A stretch of 43,618 bases of DNA from the NCBI RefSeq assembly GCF_002104795.1, contig NZ_NCXO01000037.1, positions 1 to 43,618 on the forward strand, written 5' to 3'. This document shows positions 27,217 through 40,681 of the stretch, in pieces. The notes below the pieces were generated by a model. The model saw only the letters and a program-made list of their open reading frames with translations. It was not told the DNA's origin and ran no database searches. Made by a program: the position numbers and the translations under genes. How positions within the stretch are numbered: the stretch's first letter is position 1; every line of letters starts with the position of its first letter. This DNA is from Mycolicibacillus koreensis (lineage in GTDB: Bacteria > Actinomycetota > Actinomycetes > Mycobacteriales > Mycobacteriaceae).

Positions 27217-30200
27217 CCGGCCGTTCCCCGCCGCGCCGCCTGGGTCATCGACCGGATCTGGCGTGCGGCCACCGACAGCGCCGCCAGATCCAGGTCCTCC
27301 GAGCTGTAGGACTCGGTGATCTCCGCCAGCGTGCGCTGGGCCCGCCGCACCCGTGAACCGTTGATGTGTTCCCACTCCTCGATCTTGGTGGTGCCGTCCT
27401 CGTCGGGCTCGCCGACCGCCAGCACGTCGATGCACAGAGACTTCAACGAACTATAGATGTCGTCGCGCAGGGCGAGGCGGGCCAGGGAGCGCCACCGGTC
27501 GTCACGGGGCAGACCGGCCACCGCGGTGAGCAGACCGTCGGTGCCGAGGCGGTCCATCAACGCGAAGTAGGTGTCGGCGACCTCGACGGGGTCACGCTCG
27601 ACGATGTCGGCGACGTCGATGACGTCGAGCAGGCTGTAGCGGTACAGGCCGATCGCGATGTCGCGGGCGAGATCGGCCGGCACCCCCTCGGCGGTGTACT
27701 CGCCGACGTGTTGGGCGACGATCGCCGCGTCGTCGCCGCGCAGCCACTCCTCCATCCGCGGACTGAGCATGTACACCTTCTGGGCGAACCGGTTGATCTC
27801 GGCGCCGACCGCCAGCGGCTGGGGCCGGTTGTTGAGCAGCCAACGGCTGGACCGGTCGATGAGACGGCGCAGATCCAGGGTCATGCGGTCGGAGACCGCG
27901 ACCGGGATGTTCTGCTCGGTGCTCGCGGCGCGGATGCGCCGCCACAGCCGGCCGACGCCGAAGATCGCGTCGGTGGCCGCATAGGCGCGCGCGGCGTCGA
28001 CCATCGACGCGCCGACGTCGATGGTGAGCCGGTAGGCGTAGGCGATGCCACAGGTGTCGATGAGGTCGTTGACGGTCATCGTGGTCACGATCTCGCGGCG
28101 CAGTTGGTGGGCGCGGATCGCCTGCGGGAACCGCTTCCGAAGCGGCGCGGGGAAATAATGCGGCAGCCGGGCGGCGAAGACGTCCTGATCGGGCACGTCG
28201 GTGTCCAGCAGTTCGGCTTTGAGCGCCAATTTGACGTGCGCCATCAGCGTCGCCAGTTCCGGCGAGGTCAACCCCAGTCCCATATCGCGCCGACGGCGGA
28301 TCTCCTTGTCCGAAGGCAGCGCCTCCAGCTCCCGGTTGAGGCCGTGATCGGCCACCAGGGAGCGGATCTGCTGGGCGTGCACCGGCAGCAGACTGGCCGC
28401 ATTGGCGCGGCTGGTGCCCATCAGGTCGTTCTGCGCGGCGTTGTCGGCGAGGACCAGTTCGGCGACCTCGTCGGTCATCGACGCCAGCAGCTCGGCGCGT
28501 TCGGCGCTGTCGACCTCGCCGGCAGTGACCACCGCCTCGATGAGGATCTTGATGTTGACCTCGTGATCGGAGCAGTCGACCCCGGCCGAGTTGTCCAGAG
28601 CGTCGGAATTGATCCGCCCTCCGGCTAGGTCGTATTCGATGCGGCCCAGCGGGGTGACCCCGAGGTTGCCGCCTTCACCGATCACCTTGGCCCGCACCTG
28701 ATTTCCGTTGACACGAACGGCATCGTTGGCGCGGTCACCGACGTCGGCATCGGATTCACGCTCGGATTTGATGTAGGTGCCGATGCCGCCGTTGTAGAGC
28801 AGATCCACCGGGGCGCGCAGGATCGCGCGGATCAGTTGCGGTGGCGACAGCGCGCTCACCTCGTCACCGAGCCCGAGTAGCGCGCGCACCTCCTCGGTGA
28901 CGGGAATGGACTTCTGACCGCGGGCGTACACTCCGCCGCCGGTGCTGATCAGCGCGGTGTCGTAGTCGTCCCAACTCGACCGGGGCAGAGCGAACATCCG
29001 CTGACGTTCGACGAAGCTGCGCCGCGGATCGGGGTCGGGATCCAAGAAGATGTGCCGGTGGTCGAAGGCGGCGACCAGCCGGATGTGGGGTGAGCACAGC
29101 ATGCCGTTGCCGAACACGTCGCCGCTCATGTCACCGATGCCGACGACGGTGAAGTCCTGCGACTGGGTGTCGATACCCATCTCCCGAAAATGCCGTTTGA
29201 CGCTCTCCCAGGCGCCGCGGGCGGTGATGCCCATCTCCTTGTGGTCGTAGCCGACCGATCCGCCGGATGCGAAGGCGTCACCGAGCCAGAACCCGTAGGA
29301 CGCGGCGACCTCGTTGGCGATATCGGAGAAACTGGCGGTGCCCTTGTCGGCGGCGACCACCAGATAGGCGTCGTCGGTGTCGCGGCGCACCACCTGCGTT
29401 GGCGGGTGGGTCACGCCGGTCGCATGATCGATGTTGTCGGTCAGGTCCAACAACCCGGAGATGAACAGCCGGTAGCAGGCCACTCCCTCGGCGCGGGTGG
29501 CGTCGCGGTCGGTGGCGGCCTCGCCGGTGGGGGCGGGGGGTTGTTTGACGACGAACCCACCCTTGGCGCCCACCGGCACGATCACCGCGTTCTTCACCGC
29601 CTGCGCCTTGACCAGCCCGAGCACCTCGGTGCGGAAATCCTCTCGCCGGTCCGACCAGCGCAGTCCGCCGCGCGCGACGTAGCCGAACCGCAGGTGCACC
29701 CCTTCGACGCGCGGGGAGTACACGAAGATCTCGAATTTGGGCCGCGGCAGCGGCAGTTCGTCGATTCCGGGTGCGTCGAGTTTGAACGCCAGGACATCGT
29801 GGGCCCGCGCCGAGTGGGAGCGGTCGACGAAGTAGTTGGTGCGCAACGTTCCCTGGATCAGCGAGGCGAACGCCCGCAACACCCGGTCGGTGTCGAGACT
29901 GACCAGCGCATCGATATCAGCGGCGACGGCTGCGGCTGCCGCGTGGGCGTCGCGACCGACCCGGCCGGCCTCCGGGTCGAACAACGCTTCGAACAAAGCC
30001 ACCAATGAGGCTGCGGTGCCGGAGTTTTCGTTGAGGACCGCGGCAATGTGGCTCTGGCTGTAAGGGAAGCGCGCCTGGCGCAGATAGCGCGCGTAAGCTC
30101 TGAGCACCGCGACCTGTTGCCAGGTCAGCCCGGCGCGCAAAACCAGTTCGTTGAACCGGTCGGCTTCGGCGCGGCCCCGCCAGATCGCGGTGACAGCATC

Positions 30201-32072
30201 GGCGAACCGCGTGGCGACGATCTCGCGCTGCGGACCGTCCGGGGCGCGGTCGATGGTCGGGTGCGGCTCGAATTTGAACTGGTAGATCCAGACCACCAGA
30301 CCGTCCGCGCGGGTGACGGTGAACGGTTGTTCCTCGAAGACCACCACGCCCATCGACTGCAACATCGGCAGCAGTTCACTCAGCGAGGCCCCGTGCCCGC
30401 CCAGATACCAGGTGAGTTGCGGAGAACCGTCGTCGTCCTCACCGACGATCAGGGTGACCGAATCGACGTCGAGTTCCTCCACGACCGCGATGTTCGCAAT
30501 CGCCGCCTCGGGGTCGATGGCCTGTTTGTAGACCTCGGGAAAGGCGCCCGCATAGTGCTCGGCGACCGGCGTCGGCAGTCCCGCCTCCGCGGCGGCGGCC
30601 AGCAACCGGTCCGCCCAGGTGCGGGCGGTTTCGGTGAGCAGAGCCTGGATGCGCGCCCGGTTGGCCTCGGACGTGTCCACCGCGGACGGCGAGTCTCCGA
30701 CCGGCAGCCGCACCACGAAATGCACCAGGGCCCAGGGGGCTTCACTGACCCGCGCGGTGTATTCCAGACTGGTGCCGCCGAATTCACGCACCAGGATGTC
30801 CTGCATGGCCAGCCTGACTGCGGTGGTGTAGCGGTCGCGCGGCAGATAGACCAGGCACGACACGAAACGTCCCCGCTGGTCGGCGCGCGCGAACAGCAGC
30901 ACTCGCCGCCGCGTACCCAGGTCGACCACGGCCATCGCCATCGTCAACAACTGCTCGGCGTTCATCGCGAACAGTTCCGAGCGCGGGACGGTCTGCAAAA
31001 TGTCGAGCAGCAACTGCCCCGGGTGGCTCGGGTCGCGTTCGGACAGTTCCAACGCACGGCGCACGTTGCCCGCCAGCACCGGGATCTCCAGCACGTTGGC
31101 GTTCATCGCGGCCACCGTGAACAGCCCGATGAACCGGTGCTCGATCAGCTGTTCGGGGCCGCTCTCACGGATCACGACGATGTAGGGATAGGCGCCGAAC
31201 CGCAGATAACTGGGCACGGTGGCCTGGGCCAACGCCAGCAGCGCCCCATCGGGGTCCAACCGGGTGCGGGTGGCTTGACGCAACCGCAGCACCCCGAGGC
31301 GACTGTCGGCGTCGACGGCCACCCGCCCGCCGTCGACGAGCCCGTGCTGATAGCCCAGCACGATGAAGTGGCCGTCGAGCAGCCAGCGCAGCAGGGCCGC
31401 CACGTCGTGGCGGTCCGGGGCGCTGAACCGACCCGCCGAATCGGTGTCGACGCTGACCGCCAGCCCTTCGAGGGCGGCGGTCATCGCGGTGGAGTCGAGG
31501 CTGACCTGGCGCACGTCGGCCAGCACCGCCGGCAGAAGGTGCTCGGCTTCGGTGAGCACCCGCACGTCGACGTCGGGGACGAGTTGGACGTGGATCCAGG
31601 TTTCGTCCTCGCCGGAGGGGGCATCGGCGGTCGGGGCGGGCTTTTCGATGCTCAGCAGCGTCCCGTCGGCGTCGCGGCGCGCCCGGAACACCGGGTTCAT
31701 GATCCCGCTGTAGCCCACCCCGAGCCGATGCAACAGCACCGCAACCGAATCCATCAGCATGGTGCCGTGACTGGTCACCACCTGCAGCGCCGGCCCGAAT
31801 CCGACCGGGTCATCAGCGGCGTAGACCGCCACGCGGATGTCGTCGGGGCGGCGCTGTCGCCCGAGCCGGCAGTGCGCAGCCACCATCGCCGCGCTGACGG
31901 TGCGACCCGCCCAGCGACGCTCGGGGTGGTTGCGTTCGGGGGTTTCGGTGTGCGGACCGCGATAGGTCTCGGTGTAGGCGGCGGTGATCCAGTCCGGGAT
32001 GTCGTCGTCTCGGGTGAGACGGGTATCAGCGTTCAGGCTGCAGACATTTCGGGTTTCGGGATCGTCCTGCAC
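27213..32072 (-). CDS. gdh: NAD-specific glutamate dehydrogenase, large (180-kDa) class
   Basis: 1619-aa enzyme oxidising glutamate to 2-oxoglutarate and ammonia with NAD. It has long N-terminal ACT-like regulatory regions (about 1-700) and the catalytic GDH core ([55 protein letters not shown]), then a long C-terminal helical domain. In mycobacteria the large Gdh is controlled by GarA, which binds under PknG control; GarA is not in this window. The start is GTG 32072 with AGGAG about 9 nt upstream; the first 25 residues are poorly conserved, so this end is the least certain part. ettA lies 50 bp upstream and the thioesterase overlaps downstream. Confidence 0.96.
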   Translation of the reverse strand: MQDDPETRNVCSLNADTRLTRDDDIPDWITAAYTETYRGPHTETPERNHPERRWAGRTVSAAMVAAHCRLGRQRRPDDIRVAVYAADDPVGFGPALQVVTSHGTMLMDSVAVLLHRLGVGYSGIMNPVFRARRDADGTLLSIEKPAPTADAPSGEDETWIHVQLVPDVDVRVLTEAEHLLPAVLADVRQVSLDSTAMTAALEGLAVSVDTDSAGRFSAPDRHDVAALLRWLLDGHFIVLGYQHGLVDGGRVAVDADSRLGVLRLRQATRTRLDPDGALLALAQATVPSYLRFGAYPYIVVIRESGPEQLIEHRFIGLFTVAAMNANVLEIPVLAGNVRRALELSERDPSHPGQLLLDILQTVPRSELFAMNAEQLLTMAMAVVDLGTRRRVLLFARADQRGRFVSCLVYLPRDRYTTAVRLAMQDILVREFGGTSLEYTARVSEAPWALVHFVVRLPVGDSPSAVDTSEANRARIQALLTETARTWADRLLAAAAEAGLPTPVAEHYAGAFPEVYKQAIDPEAAIANIAVVEELDVDSVTLIVGEDDDGSPQLTWYLGGHGASLSELLPMLQSMGVVVFEEQPFTVTRADGLVVWIYQFKFEPHPTIDRAPDGPQREIVATRFADAVTAIWRGRAEADRFNELVLRAGLTWQQVAVLRAYARYLRQARFPYSQSHIAAVLNENSGTAASLVALFEALFDPEAGRVGRDAHAAAAAVAADIDALVSLDTDRVLRAFASLIQGTLRTNYFVDRSHSARAHDVLAFKLDAPGIDELPLPRPKFEIFVYSPRVEGVHLRFGYVARGGLRWSDRREDFRTEVLGLVKAQAVKNAVIVPVGAKGGFVVKQPPAPTGEAATDRDATRAEGVACYRLFISGLLDLTDNIDHATGVTHPPTQVVRRDTDDAYLVVAADKGTASFSDIANEVAASYGFWLGDAFASGGSVGYDHKEMGITARGAWESVKRHFREMGIDTQSQDFTVVGIGDMSGDVFGNGMLCSPHIRLVAAFDHRHIFLDPDPDPRRSFVERQRMFALPRSSWDDYDTALISTGGGVYARGQKSIPVTEEVRALLGLGDEVSALSPPQLIRAILRAPVDLLYNGGIGTYIKSERESDADVGDRANDAVRVNGNQVRAKVIGEGGNLGVTPLGRIEYDLAGGRINSDALDNSAGVDCSDHEVNIKILIEAVVTAGEVDSAERAELLASMTDEVAELVLADNAAQNDLMGTSRANAASLLPVHAQQIRSLVADHGLNRELEALPSDKEIRRRRDMGLGLTSPELATLMAHVKLALKAELLDTDVPDQDVFAARLPHYFPAPLRKRFPQAIRAHQLRREIVTTMTVNDLIDTCGIAYAYRLTIDVGASMVDAARAYAATDAIFGVGRLWRRIRAASTEQNIPVAVSDRMTLDLRRLIDRSSRWLLNNRPQPLAVGAEINRFAQKVYMLSPRMEEWLRGDDAAIVAQHVGEYTAEGVPADLARDIAIGLYRYSLLDVIDVADIVERDPVEVADTYFALMDRLGTDGLLTAVAGLPRDDRWRSLARLALRDDIYSSLKSLCIDVLAVGEPDEDGTTKIEEWEHINGSRVRRAQRTLAEITESYSSEDLDLAALSVAARQIRSMTQAARRGTAG

Positions 32073-32122
32073 GCCGACTGCTCCTGTCCCGGCGCCGACT
32101 CGGCGCCGTCACGCAGTCAACT

Positions 32123-33799
<1,677 letters not shown>

Positions 33800-33845
33800 G
33801 CCGCGGTGTTGCCTCCTGGTCGTGCGGGGTGGGTACTCGCGCACC

Positions 33846-33851
33846 ATCCTA
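33846..33851 (-). promoter_or_regulatory. ettA -10 element
   Basis: TAGGAT on the minus strand (33851-33846), flanked by CACC/GGTG arms. The start point is near 33838, leaving a leader of about 39 nt with the AGGAGG site. It implies that ettA-gdh-thioesterase can be transcribed apart from ssbB. Confidence 0.45.
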
Positions 33852-33929
33852 GGTGGCCCCCGGTTCACCCCGGGGCCTCCCTCGGTGGGGTCGCCGGTGG
33901 GCGTCGCTGATCGGCGCGCAGCTGCGACG

Positions 33930-34391
33930 CTACGCGCTGATGGGCAGCCCGTCGCCCTCGGCGGGGGTTTCGTCGTCGGTGTGCGCCGGCGCGGCGCTGG
34001 TCGGCGCCGGTTCGCCGGTCGCGGCGGCCCCGGTGTAGCCGGGTTTCTCGATCCGCGCGATCGCCCGCGACAGGTCCAGGCCGACGGCAGTGGCACGCAT
34101 CTCCAGCGAGGAGCGGCGCACGCCGTCTTTGTCGTCGTACTCGCTGGTGTAGACGTGGCCGACGGCGATCACCGGCGCGCCGCGGCTCAGAGTGGCGCCC
34201 ACCCCGGTGACCAGCCGGCCCCAGCAGTTGACGGTGAGAAACAGCGAGTTGCCCGGCTCCCACTCGCCGGTCGGGGTGCGCCGACGGGAATTGCTGGCCA
34301 GCCGGAAGCTGATGACTTCCTGGTCGCCGGCGTTGCGGCGGCGCAGGTCGGCGACGATGGTGCCGACCACGGTCAACGGGGTTTCGAACAT
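33930..34391 (-). CDS. ssbB: second single-stranded DNA-binding protein SsbB
   Basis: 153-aa OB-fold protein (FETPLTVVGTIVADLRRR..., EVISFRLASNSRRRT, SLFLTVNCWGRLVTGVGATLSRGAPVIAVGHV) followed by an acidic/Ala-rich tail. The tail ends EGDGLPISA and lacks the DDDIPF-type partner-binding tip of the main SSB, as expected for the mycobacterial paralogue SsbB (Rv2478c). The start is ATG 34391 with AGGAG 9 nt upstream; the longer in-frame reading has no SSB similarity. It lies between the CopD-CtaG gene and ettA on the same strand. Confidence 0.92.
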   Translation of the reverse strand: MFETPLTVVGTIVADLRRRNAGDQEVISFRLASNSRRRTPTGEWEPGNSLFLTVNCWGRLVTGVGATLSRGAPVIAVGHVYTSEYDDKDGVRRSSLEMRATAVGLDLSRAIARIEKPGYTGAAATGEPAPTSAAPAHTDDETPAEGDGLPISA

Positions 34392-34530
34392 TAGGTGTCT
34401 CCTGGGCTCGATGCGGGTGGGTGACCCCATTGAGCGCCGCGACACCGACACCGCGCCGTCACCGGGCACGTGAGTCGACAGACGGTGGGGATGAACCGGC
34501 GACTGTGGACCGTGGTGGCGCGCCCGCCGA

Positions 34531-36531
34531 TCAGCCGCCGCCGTCGCGGCGGGCCAACTCGGCGAGCATCGCGTTGTAGGCGGTCAGCTCGGCGTCGTCG
34601 TCGCGGTCGGCGGCGCGGTCCATGCGTTTGGCGGCGCGGTCGTCGCTGCGGTGCCACTGCGCGAGCAGCGCCACCATCACGATCACCAACGGCAGCTCGC
34701 CGGCCGCCCACGCCATCCCCCCGCCCAACCTCTGGTCAGCGAGCAGGTCGGTGTTCCACGGCAGCCCCAGGGCGGTGTAGAACGCCTCCCCGATGACCGT
34801 GTGGCGTCCCATCAGCAGCACACCGAAGAAGGCGTGCATCGGCAGTGAGGCGAACACCACGACCAGTTTGGTCAGGTGCGACACCGGCCGCGGCGTGGGA
34901 TCGACCCCGATCACCACCCAGTAGAACAGGTAGCCGCTGGCCAGGAAGTGCAGGTTCATCGCGACGTGCCCGGCGTGGTTGGACACCACCGCGTCGAAGA
35001 GGCTGCCGAAGTACAGCCCGTAGAAGCCGACGACGAAGACGATCGCGGCGACGATCGGGTTGGTGAAGAAGATCGACACCTTGCTGTGCAGCCCGGCCAG
35101 CAGCCATTCCCGCGGCCCCGGCGGTTGGCCGCGTCCGGCGGCCGGCAGCGCCCGCAACGCCAGGGTCGTCGGAGCGCCGAGCACCAGCAGGATCGGGATC
35201 AGCATCGACATCAGCATGTGCGCGCCCATGTGCACGCTGAACATCGCCGGCATGTAGCGGCCCAGGCCCGACGACGTCGCGAACAGCAGGAAAAAACACC
35301 CCAGCAGCCACGCGGTGGTGCGCCCCGGCGGCCAACTGTCGCCGCGGCGGCGCAACCGCCTCACCGCGACCAGGTACACCGCCGCGAACACGATCGAAGC
35401 GGTGCCGAACACCAGGTCGAACCGCCAGTCGAACAGGATGCGGGCCACCGTGGGGGGCCCGGCGAAGTCGTAGCCGATCAGCACCTCGGGTATCGACGGG
35501 TTCAGGATCGGCGGTGGGGGCGGCGGGGTGCGTCCCAGACCGACCGCGATGCCGAACGTGGCACCGAAGATGACGGCTTCGATCAACGCCAGCCGGATCA
35601 GTGCGCCGCGCGCGCCGGGGTCGGCCTGCAGGGCGGCCACCCCGCTGCGGCGCTGTCGCCAGCCGAGGAAACCCAGCGCCACCAGCGCCGCCACCTTGGC
35701 GAGCACCAGCCGGCCGTAGTCGGTGGTGAGCAGGTCCGACGGCAGCACCCGCACCCCGGCGTTGACCACACCACTGAGTCCCATCGCGACGAAGCACCAC
35801 AGCGCCACCGCGGAGAACCGTCGGGCGGCCAAATCGGCGTGCTCACCGCCGCGCAGCGCGTGCACCAGCAGCGCCAGCAGCCCACCGGCCCACAGTGCAC
35901 CGGCCAGCAGATGGATGATCAGGCTGTTGGTGGCCAGGTCGTGGGAGCCGCCGGCGGCGGAGTGCCCGGTCAGCCCCAGCGGCAGCAGGGTGATCAGCGA
36001 GCCCGCCAACAGCGCCGGGGTCCAGTTCCAGCGCAGCACCGCGAGGCTGGCCAGGCAGAGCAGCGCGGCGAGGATCGCCGTCCACCGCCAGGCCGAGGCG
36101 ATGTTGACCAGACCGGCCACCGACCACAGTTGCGCCGGGTTGAGATGCTCGGTGATCGGCCGACCGGAGACATCGGAGATCGTCAACGGCACCAGCAACG
36201 CCGCACACACCGCCCAGACGCCGGCGGCGACGGTGCCCATCCGCAGCGACCGGTAGCCGGCGGCGTCGAGCACCCCGTTGGCCTGCGGCGGCACCAGAAA
36301 CGCTGCCAGCAGGAACGACCCCACGGTCACCGCGGCGGCCACCTCACCGGCCGCCCGCACGAACGGCAGCCCCACGGTGGTGACGGTGCCTGGGTCGGGC
36401 AGGCCGGTCGCGGTCAGCGCCGCGGCCACCGACAGGGCACCGATCCCGGCGGCGACCGCGCCGGCCAGCGCCGCGACCCCGAGCAGCAGCGGGGCGACGG
36501 GGGGACGGGCTGAGGTGCGGGTGGCGCTCAC
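34531..36531 (-). CDS. CopD-CtaG fusion: copper resistance D / cytochrome oxidase assembly membrane protein
   Basis: 666-aa polytopic membrane protein. The N-terminal half (about residues 15-330) has helices and histidines of the CopD family (LAALLCLASLAVLRW, LTGHSAAGGSHDLATNSLIIHLLAGALWAGG). A proline run (TPPPPPP) links it to a C-terminal CtaG/caa3-assembly domain (FSVHMGAHMLMSMLIPILLVLGAPTTLALRAL, NHAGHVAMNLHFLASGYLFYW, SLPMHAFFGVLLM). The His/Met-rich helices suggest copper handling for the CuB centre of the aa3 oxidase. It is similar to Rv0102 of M. tuberculosis, which lies elsewhere. GTG 36531 follows a TACCCT -10 by 6 nt (leaderless). Confidence 0.92.
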   Translation of the reverse strand: MSATRTSARPPVAPLLLGVAALAGAVAAGIGALSVAAALTATGLPDPGTVTTVGLPFVRAAGEVAAAVTVGSFLLAAFLVPPQANGVLDAAGYRSLRMGTVAAGVWAVCAALLVPLTISDVSGRPITEHLNPAQLWSVAGLVNIASAWRWTAILAALLCLASLAVLRWNWTPALLAGSLITLLPLGLTGHSAAGGSHDLATNSLIIHLLAGALWAGGLLALLVHALRGGEHADLAARRFSAVALWCFVAMGLSGVVNAGVRVLPSDLLTTDYGRLVLAKVAALVALGFLGWRQRRSGVAALQADPGARGALIRLALIEAVIFGATFGIAVGLGRTPPPPPPILNPSIPEVLIGYDFAGPPTVARILFDWRFDLVFGTASIVFAAVYLVAVRRLRRRGDSWPPGRTTAWLLGCFFLLFATSSGLGRYMPAMFSVHMGAHMLMSMLIPILLVLGAPTTLALRALPAAGRGQPPGPREWLLAGLHSKVSIFFTNPIVAAIVFVVGFYGLYFGSLFDAVVSNHAGHVAMNLHFLASGYLFYWVVIGVDPTPRPVSHLTKLVVVFASLPMHAFFGVLLMGRHTVIGEAFYTALGLPWNTDLLADQRLGGGMAWAAGELPLVIVMVALLAQWHRSDDRAAKRMDRAADRDDDAELTAYNAMLAELARRDGGG

Positions 36532-36537
36532 CCGTCC

Positions 36538-36543
36538 AGGGTA
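36538..36543 (-). promoter_or_regulatory. copD-ctaG -10 element, leaderless
   Basis: TACCCT on the minus strand (36543-36538), 6 nt before GTG 36531, the canonical distance for a start point at the GTG. It rules out the in-frame extension to 36570. Confidence 0.55.
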
Positions 36544-36581
36544 GGCCGCGCACCGGTTCGGCCCGCACACCGCAGCGGGCG

Positions 36582-38981
36582 CTACGGGCGCGGTTGGTGA
36601 CCCGCGGCGGCCCGACGCCGGGCTTCGCGGGCGATGAACTGCTGCCGGGCGATCCGCTCGATACGGTCGATGTCACGCAGGATGCCGCGCAGTTCACGGT
36701 GGAACGCCACCCGGCGTTCGCTGAGCTCGTCGGGGTCAACCTGTTCGTCGGCGCCGACGAGCAGGCCCTGGTCGCCCATCACCTGACAGGCGGTGGCGAA
36801 CAGCAGCGTCGAGACCGGTTCGGCGCTGCGCACCCGCCCCTGGGCGATGTACTGGCGTCCCACCCCGAGTGCGAGGGTGGTGAGTTCCTCGGCGTCGATG
36901 ACCGTCGGTGCGTTGCGCAGCACGTCGGCGACCACCTCGTAGGCCTCGAAGAACACCCGCAGCATGGCGTTGGACATCAGCGGCCGCTTGGCGCGCAGCA
37001 ACTCCTCGACCTGGTCACCGCCGACCCGCACCCGGTCCTCCCAGCCGTCCTGCCATCCCATCTCGGCGGCGACGTGTTCCCGAAACGCCGCGGAGTCGGC
37101 GAAGTAGAACTCGAACTTCAACAGGTCGCGTACCCGCATCGCCTGGTCCCAGAACACGGTGAGCCGGTCCCCGGCGTCGGGGTCGGCGTCGCAGGCGTGC
37201 GCCAGCGCCAACTCCACGATGCAGGTCTCCAGGAAGGCGTGGATCACCGAATTGCGGTAGAACGCCGCGGCGTGCTCGTCCTCGGGGGCGATGCGCCACA
37301 CCGGCTCCCAGCCGCCGTCGACGCGGGTGATGGGGTGCCCGCCGGAGAGCGCGTCGACGGCCGCGCGGACCCCGTCGCGGCTACGCAACCGCAACGCGCT
37401 GTTGGTCATCGGGGTGTCGGTGCGTTCCAGGTAATCCAGCGAGTCCTGCAGGGTGTGGTGCAGTTGGCCCAGGGTCAATGCCTGACCTCGGGTGGTCAGC
37501 AGCAGCGCGGAGACCAGCGCGGTCGCGTTGATCGGGGTGCATCGTTGGATCCGCCAGGCCACCTCGAAGGCCATCTTGTGCATCGCCAGCCGTTTGGCGT
37601 CGAGGTCGGCCCCGATCGGGCCGTCTGCCGGTCCGAGGTATTGGCGCATCGACACCGCTTCGGGGAAACGGACGTAGATCTTGCCGTAGTTGCGCTCGCC
37701 CTGGGCCTTGATGAAGTTGTACAGCCAGCTGACCCCTTCGGGGGTCTTCTCCGCTCCCCGCGCGTATGCGGCGTATTCGTCGGTCTCGTGTAGCTGGTCG
37801 AAGGAGATCGAAACTCCTTGCAACAGAATATCGTCGCTGCGTCCGTCGAGGTATGCGTCGGCGACGTAGCTCATCAGGCCCAGCTTGGGTGGCAGCATCT
37901 TCCCGGTCCGCGACCGGGTTCCCTCGATCGACCAACTCAGGTTGAATCGTTTCTCCACCACGTAGCCGACGTATTGGCGCAGAACGTATTTGTACAGCGG
38001 GTTGTTGCCGATGTTGCGGCGGATGAAGATGACACCGGACCGTCGCAGCAGCGGACCCATCGCCCCGAATGACAAGTTGACTCCGGCGAACACGTGCACC
38101 GGCGGCAGCCGGTTCTCCTGCATCGCCAGCGGGATGACCGCGCCGTCGATGTAGGAGCGGTGCGAGAACAGCAGCACCGCCGGATGGGTCTCCAGCGCCT
38201 CGCGCAATGCCGCCACTTGGTATTCGTCATAGTCGATTTCGGAGTCGAAGCCCCGGCTGAGCGCCCTGGTCAACACACCGACGAGGTCGACCGATACCCG
38301 ACTCCACCCGGTCGACAGCTCATCGAGCATCTTGCGGGCCTCGTCGAGACTGGCTCCGGGGATCTTCTCCAGCCCGGCGCGGAACCGGCTTGACGCCAGG
38401 ATCTCCGGAGTCACCAGGCGCGGCGACTTGTACTGCGGTCCCAGGATGCGGTATTCGGCTCGCTCCAAAGCCAATTCGGCGCGCCGATACACGAAATTCG
38501 CGAAGTCGCGCGGGGTGCCACCGACGGTGGTCTCCTGCCACTGCTGACGCAGTTCGGCAACCGTCGCCGATTCGCCGGCGACGACGCGGGCGCGACTCGC
38601 GTCGGAGCGCAGGATCCGCCGTTGGGCCCGCTCACTGGGATGGTAGGGGTCCTGCCCCGGCAACAAGGCCACGACCCGGTTGAGGGTCGAGGCGTTGGCG
38701 CGCGGAATCCAAAAAACCCGCACCGGCACGACGGGGCGCTGCTCGTCGGCGGCGAGTTGGTTGACCAATCGAGCCATATCGGCGTTGTCACCGCCGGGCC
38801 CGAACTCGCCGTCATCGCCGGTCAGGGTGACCACGTCGACACGGGCCTCCGGATGGCTGGCCTGCTGACGGCGCAGCCATTCGGCGATCAGGTCCGCCTC
38901 CACCTCGGAGGTCACCGAGGCGAGCACCAACGCGTCGTCGGCGGTGGTGAACCCGGCCGGGTTGGGCAGCGGTGCGCTCAT
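36582..38981 (-). CDS. plsB2: glycerol-3-phosphate acyltransferase PlsB2
   Basis: 799-aa membrane-associated acyltransferase making lysophosphatidic acid from glycerol-3-phosphate and acyl-CoA/ACP. The catalytic HxxxxD box is FSHRSYIDG (His274, Asp279); substrate-binding boxes include [16 protein letters not shown] and [11 protein letters not shown] (Glu353). The C-terminal half is the long helical domain of PlsB proteins. Its ATG (38981) overlaps the plsC stop by 4 nt (ATGA), the second such overlap in this operon. It corresponds to Rv2482c. Confidence 0.96.
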   Translation of the reverse strand: MSAPLPNPAGFTTADDALVLASVTSEVEADLIAEWLRRQQASHPEARVDVVTLTGDDGEFGPGGDNADMARLVNQLAADEQRPVVPVRVFWIPRANASTLNRVVALLPGQDPYHPSERAQRRILRSDASRARVVAGESATVAELRQQWQETTVGGTPRDFANFVYRRAELALERAEYRILGPQYKSPRLVTPEILASSRFRAGLEKIPGASLDEARKMLDELSTGWSRVSVDLVGVLTRALSRGFDSEIDYDEYQVAALREALETHPAVLLFSHRSYIDGAVIPLAMQENRLPPVHVFAGVNLSFGAMGPLLRRSGVIFIRRNIGNNPLYKYVLRQYVGYVVEKRFNLSWSIEGTRSRTGKMLPPKLGLMSYVADAYLDGRSDDILLQGVSISFDQLHETDEYAAYARGAEKTPEGVSWLYNFIKAQGERNYGKIYVRFPEAVSMRQYLGPADGPIGADLDAKRLAMHKMAFEVAWRIQRCTPINATALVSALLLTTRGQALTLGQLHHTLQDSLDYLERTDTPMTNSALRLRSRDGVRAAVDALSGGHPITRVDGGWEPVWRIAPEDEHAAAFYRNSVIHAFLETCIVELALAHACDADPDAGDRLTVFWDQAMRVRDLLKFEFYFADSAAFREHVAAEMGWQDGWEDRVRVGGDQVEELLRAKRPLMSNAMLRVFFEAYEVVADVLRNAPTVIDAEELTTLALGVGRQYIAQGRVRSAEPVSTLLFATACQVMGDQGLLVGADEQVDPDELSERRVAFHRELRGILRDIDRIERIARQQFIAREARRRAAAGHQPRP

Positions 38982-40681
38982 GGCCGGCCTCGCGGCCGCG
39001 CCGAGCCGGCCGGGCCACCGGGGGGCTCGCCGGAGGATCTCGGTGGGGATTTCTTCGTGCTCCGCTGGGTCGCGGCGCTCTTCTTGGCGCCGGACTTGGT
39101 GGCGGTCTTCTTGGCCGCGCCGGGCTTGGCGGGCGCCTTCTTGGCCGGTGACTTCTTGGCCGGTGATTTCTTGGCGGCACGTTTGGCGGCCGACGGCGCG
39201 GTGGGTCCACCGATGTCGACGTCGGGAAGTTCGTCGGACGGCCAGTCGGCGATCGTGTCCAGATACAGTTGACGCACCCGCGCGATCCGGTCATCGAGAT
39301 TGGTCAGCGTCCAGTCGTCCACCGAGATCGGCGGGAAGACCGCGACGTCCACGGTGCCGGGATTCATGGTGATCGAATCGCGGGAGGCGACCTGCTCGGC
39401 GTTGCGAATGACGATCGGCACGATCGGCAACCCGGTGGCCATCGCCATCCGGAACGCTCCCTTTTTGAACGGCCCCACCGCGGTGGTGTCCAGCCGGGTC
39501 CCCTCCGGTGCGATCAGGATCGACAGTCCGTCGCGCGCGCGTTCCTCGACCTCGTGCAGTGCCTCCACCGCCGCCGCGCTGTCGTCGCGGTCGATGAACG
39601 CGACGTCGAGCGCCCGCCCCAGCGCACCGATCACCGGATCGTTGGCAAGCTCCTTCTTGCCCACCCCGGTGTAGTTGTCGCGCACCAAGGCGCCCGCGAT
39701 CAGTGGGTCAACCTGGTTGCGGTGGTTGAAGATAAACACCGCCGGGCGCTTTTTGGTGAGGTTCTCCTCACCGAGGACGTTGAGGCTGACCCCACCGGCT
39801 GTCAGCACCAACCGTTGCCAGTTGGAGGTGAAGAAGTTCACCCCGCGGCGGCGACTGCCGGTCAGCAGTCCCCACCACACCGCACCGGTGGCGATCGGCA
39901 CCAGGGAGCCGACCCCGGCCAGGGTGCGTACCGCACCGGTGAACCCGATGCCGCTGCGACTGGAGAATCGCAGGATCGGCCAACCCCGCTTTTTGGCCAC
40001 CGCGGCCATCTTGCCCTCAGGGTTGGTGGGCCGCGGATTGCCGACCAGGTACATCAGCGCCACGTCTTCATCGCCGTCGGCGTAGAAATAGCTGTCCTTG
40101 AGGTCGATGTCGTGCTCGGCCGCGAACCGTTGGACCGCGTCGGCTTTGCCCGGACCCCACAGGATCGGTTCGACCACACGGCCGGTGAGCACACCGTTCT
40201 CATCGGTCTCGAACCGGTTGGTCAACGTGTTGGGGATGCCCAGAAACCGGGCCACCGGGTCGACCTGGATTGTCAGGGCCGAAGAACTGAGTACCACGGT
40301 GTGGCCGCGGTTGAGGTGAGCGCGCACCAACTCCCGCATCTCCGGATAGACCCGCGGCTCGATCTTCTGGGTGAACATCCGTTCGCCGATTTCGGTGACG
40401 TCGCTGAGCGGCCGTCCGCCAAGTGCGGCGGCGGCGGTGTTGATCAGCCCCTCGAACTCGATGCGGCCCAGTTGATGGTTCACCCCGGCGGCGATCGTGC
40501 TGACCAGTTCACCCAGACCCATATCGCGGTGACGGAGTCGTTCGCGGGTCAGGATCACCCCGGTGAACCCGGCGACCAGCGTGCCGTCCAGGTCGAAGAA
40601 CGCGCCGACCTTCGGGCCCGGCGGACTGGCGGCGACCTCGGCCACCGAGCCTGGCAGCCGCAAATCCCGTGGGGTCGTCAT
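38978..40681 (-). CDS. plsC: HAD-PlsC fusion: lysophosphatidate acyltransferase with SerB-like phosphatase domain and basic tail
   Basis: 567-aa protein in three parts. Residues about 25-245 are an HAD hydrolase (FFDLDGTLV with Asp30/Asp32; [19 protein letters not shown]). Residues about 290-480 are a PlsC acyltransferase ([10 protein letters not shown] with His320/Asp325; APEGTRLD with Glu393), preceded by a likely membrane segment ([13 protein letters not shown]). From residue 495 to the end is a Lys/Ala/Pro tail with repeated SPAKK units resembling histone H1 or HupB tails. The expected roles are acylation of lysophosphatidic acid and possibly dephosphorylation, as in Rv2483c. The start ATG 40681 overlaps the WS/DGAT stop by 4 nt. 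Confidence 0.94.
   Translation of the reverse strand: MTTPRDLRLPGSVAEVAASPPGPKVGAFFDLDGTLVAGFTGVILTRERLRHRDMGLGELVSTIAAGVNHQLGRIEFEGLINTAAAALGGRPLSDVTEIGERMFTQKIEPRVYPEMRELVRAHLNRGHTVVLSSSALTIQVDPVARFLGIPNTLTNRFETDENGVLTGRVVEPILWGPGKADAVQRFAAEHDIDLKDSYFYADGDEDVALMYLVGNPRPTNPEGKMAAVAKKRGWPILRFSSRSGIGFTGAVRTLAGVGSLVPIATGAVWWGLLTGSRRRGVNFFTSNWQRLVLTAGGVSLNVLGEENLTKKRPAVFIFNHRNQVDPLIAGALVRDNYTGVGKKELANDPVIGALGRALDVAFIDRDDSAAAVEALHEVEERARDGLSILIAPEGTRLDTTAVGPFKKGAFRMAMATGLPIVPIVIRNAEQVASRDSITMNPGTVDVAVFPPISVDDWTLTNLDDRIARVRQLYLDTIADWPSDELPDVDIGGPTAPSAAKRAAKKSPAKKSPAKKAPAKPGAAKKTATKSGAKKSAATQRSTKKSPPRSSGEPPGGPAGSARPRGRP
39137..39181 (-). repeat. 15-bp tandem repeat in the plsC 3' end
   Basis: CTTCTTGGCCGGTGA is repeated exactly at 39137-39151 and 39152-39166, followed by a degenerate third copy. 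It encodes the SPAKK units and could expand or contract by slippage in frame (15 bp = 5 codons). Confidence 0.75.

Noticed and set aside
33855..33877. GC-only hairpin between ssbB and ettA as a terminator
   Set aside because: Only 6 bp, GC-only and no U-run; too common in this composition to call.
34876..36513. 545-codon open frame antisense to the CopD-CtaG gene (plus strand)
   Set aside because: Extreme Arg/His/Gln composition, no domain.
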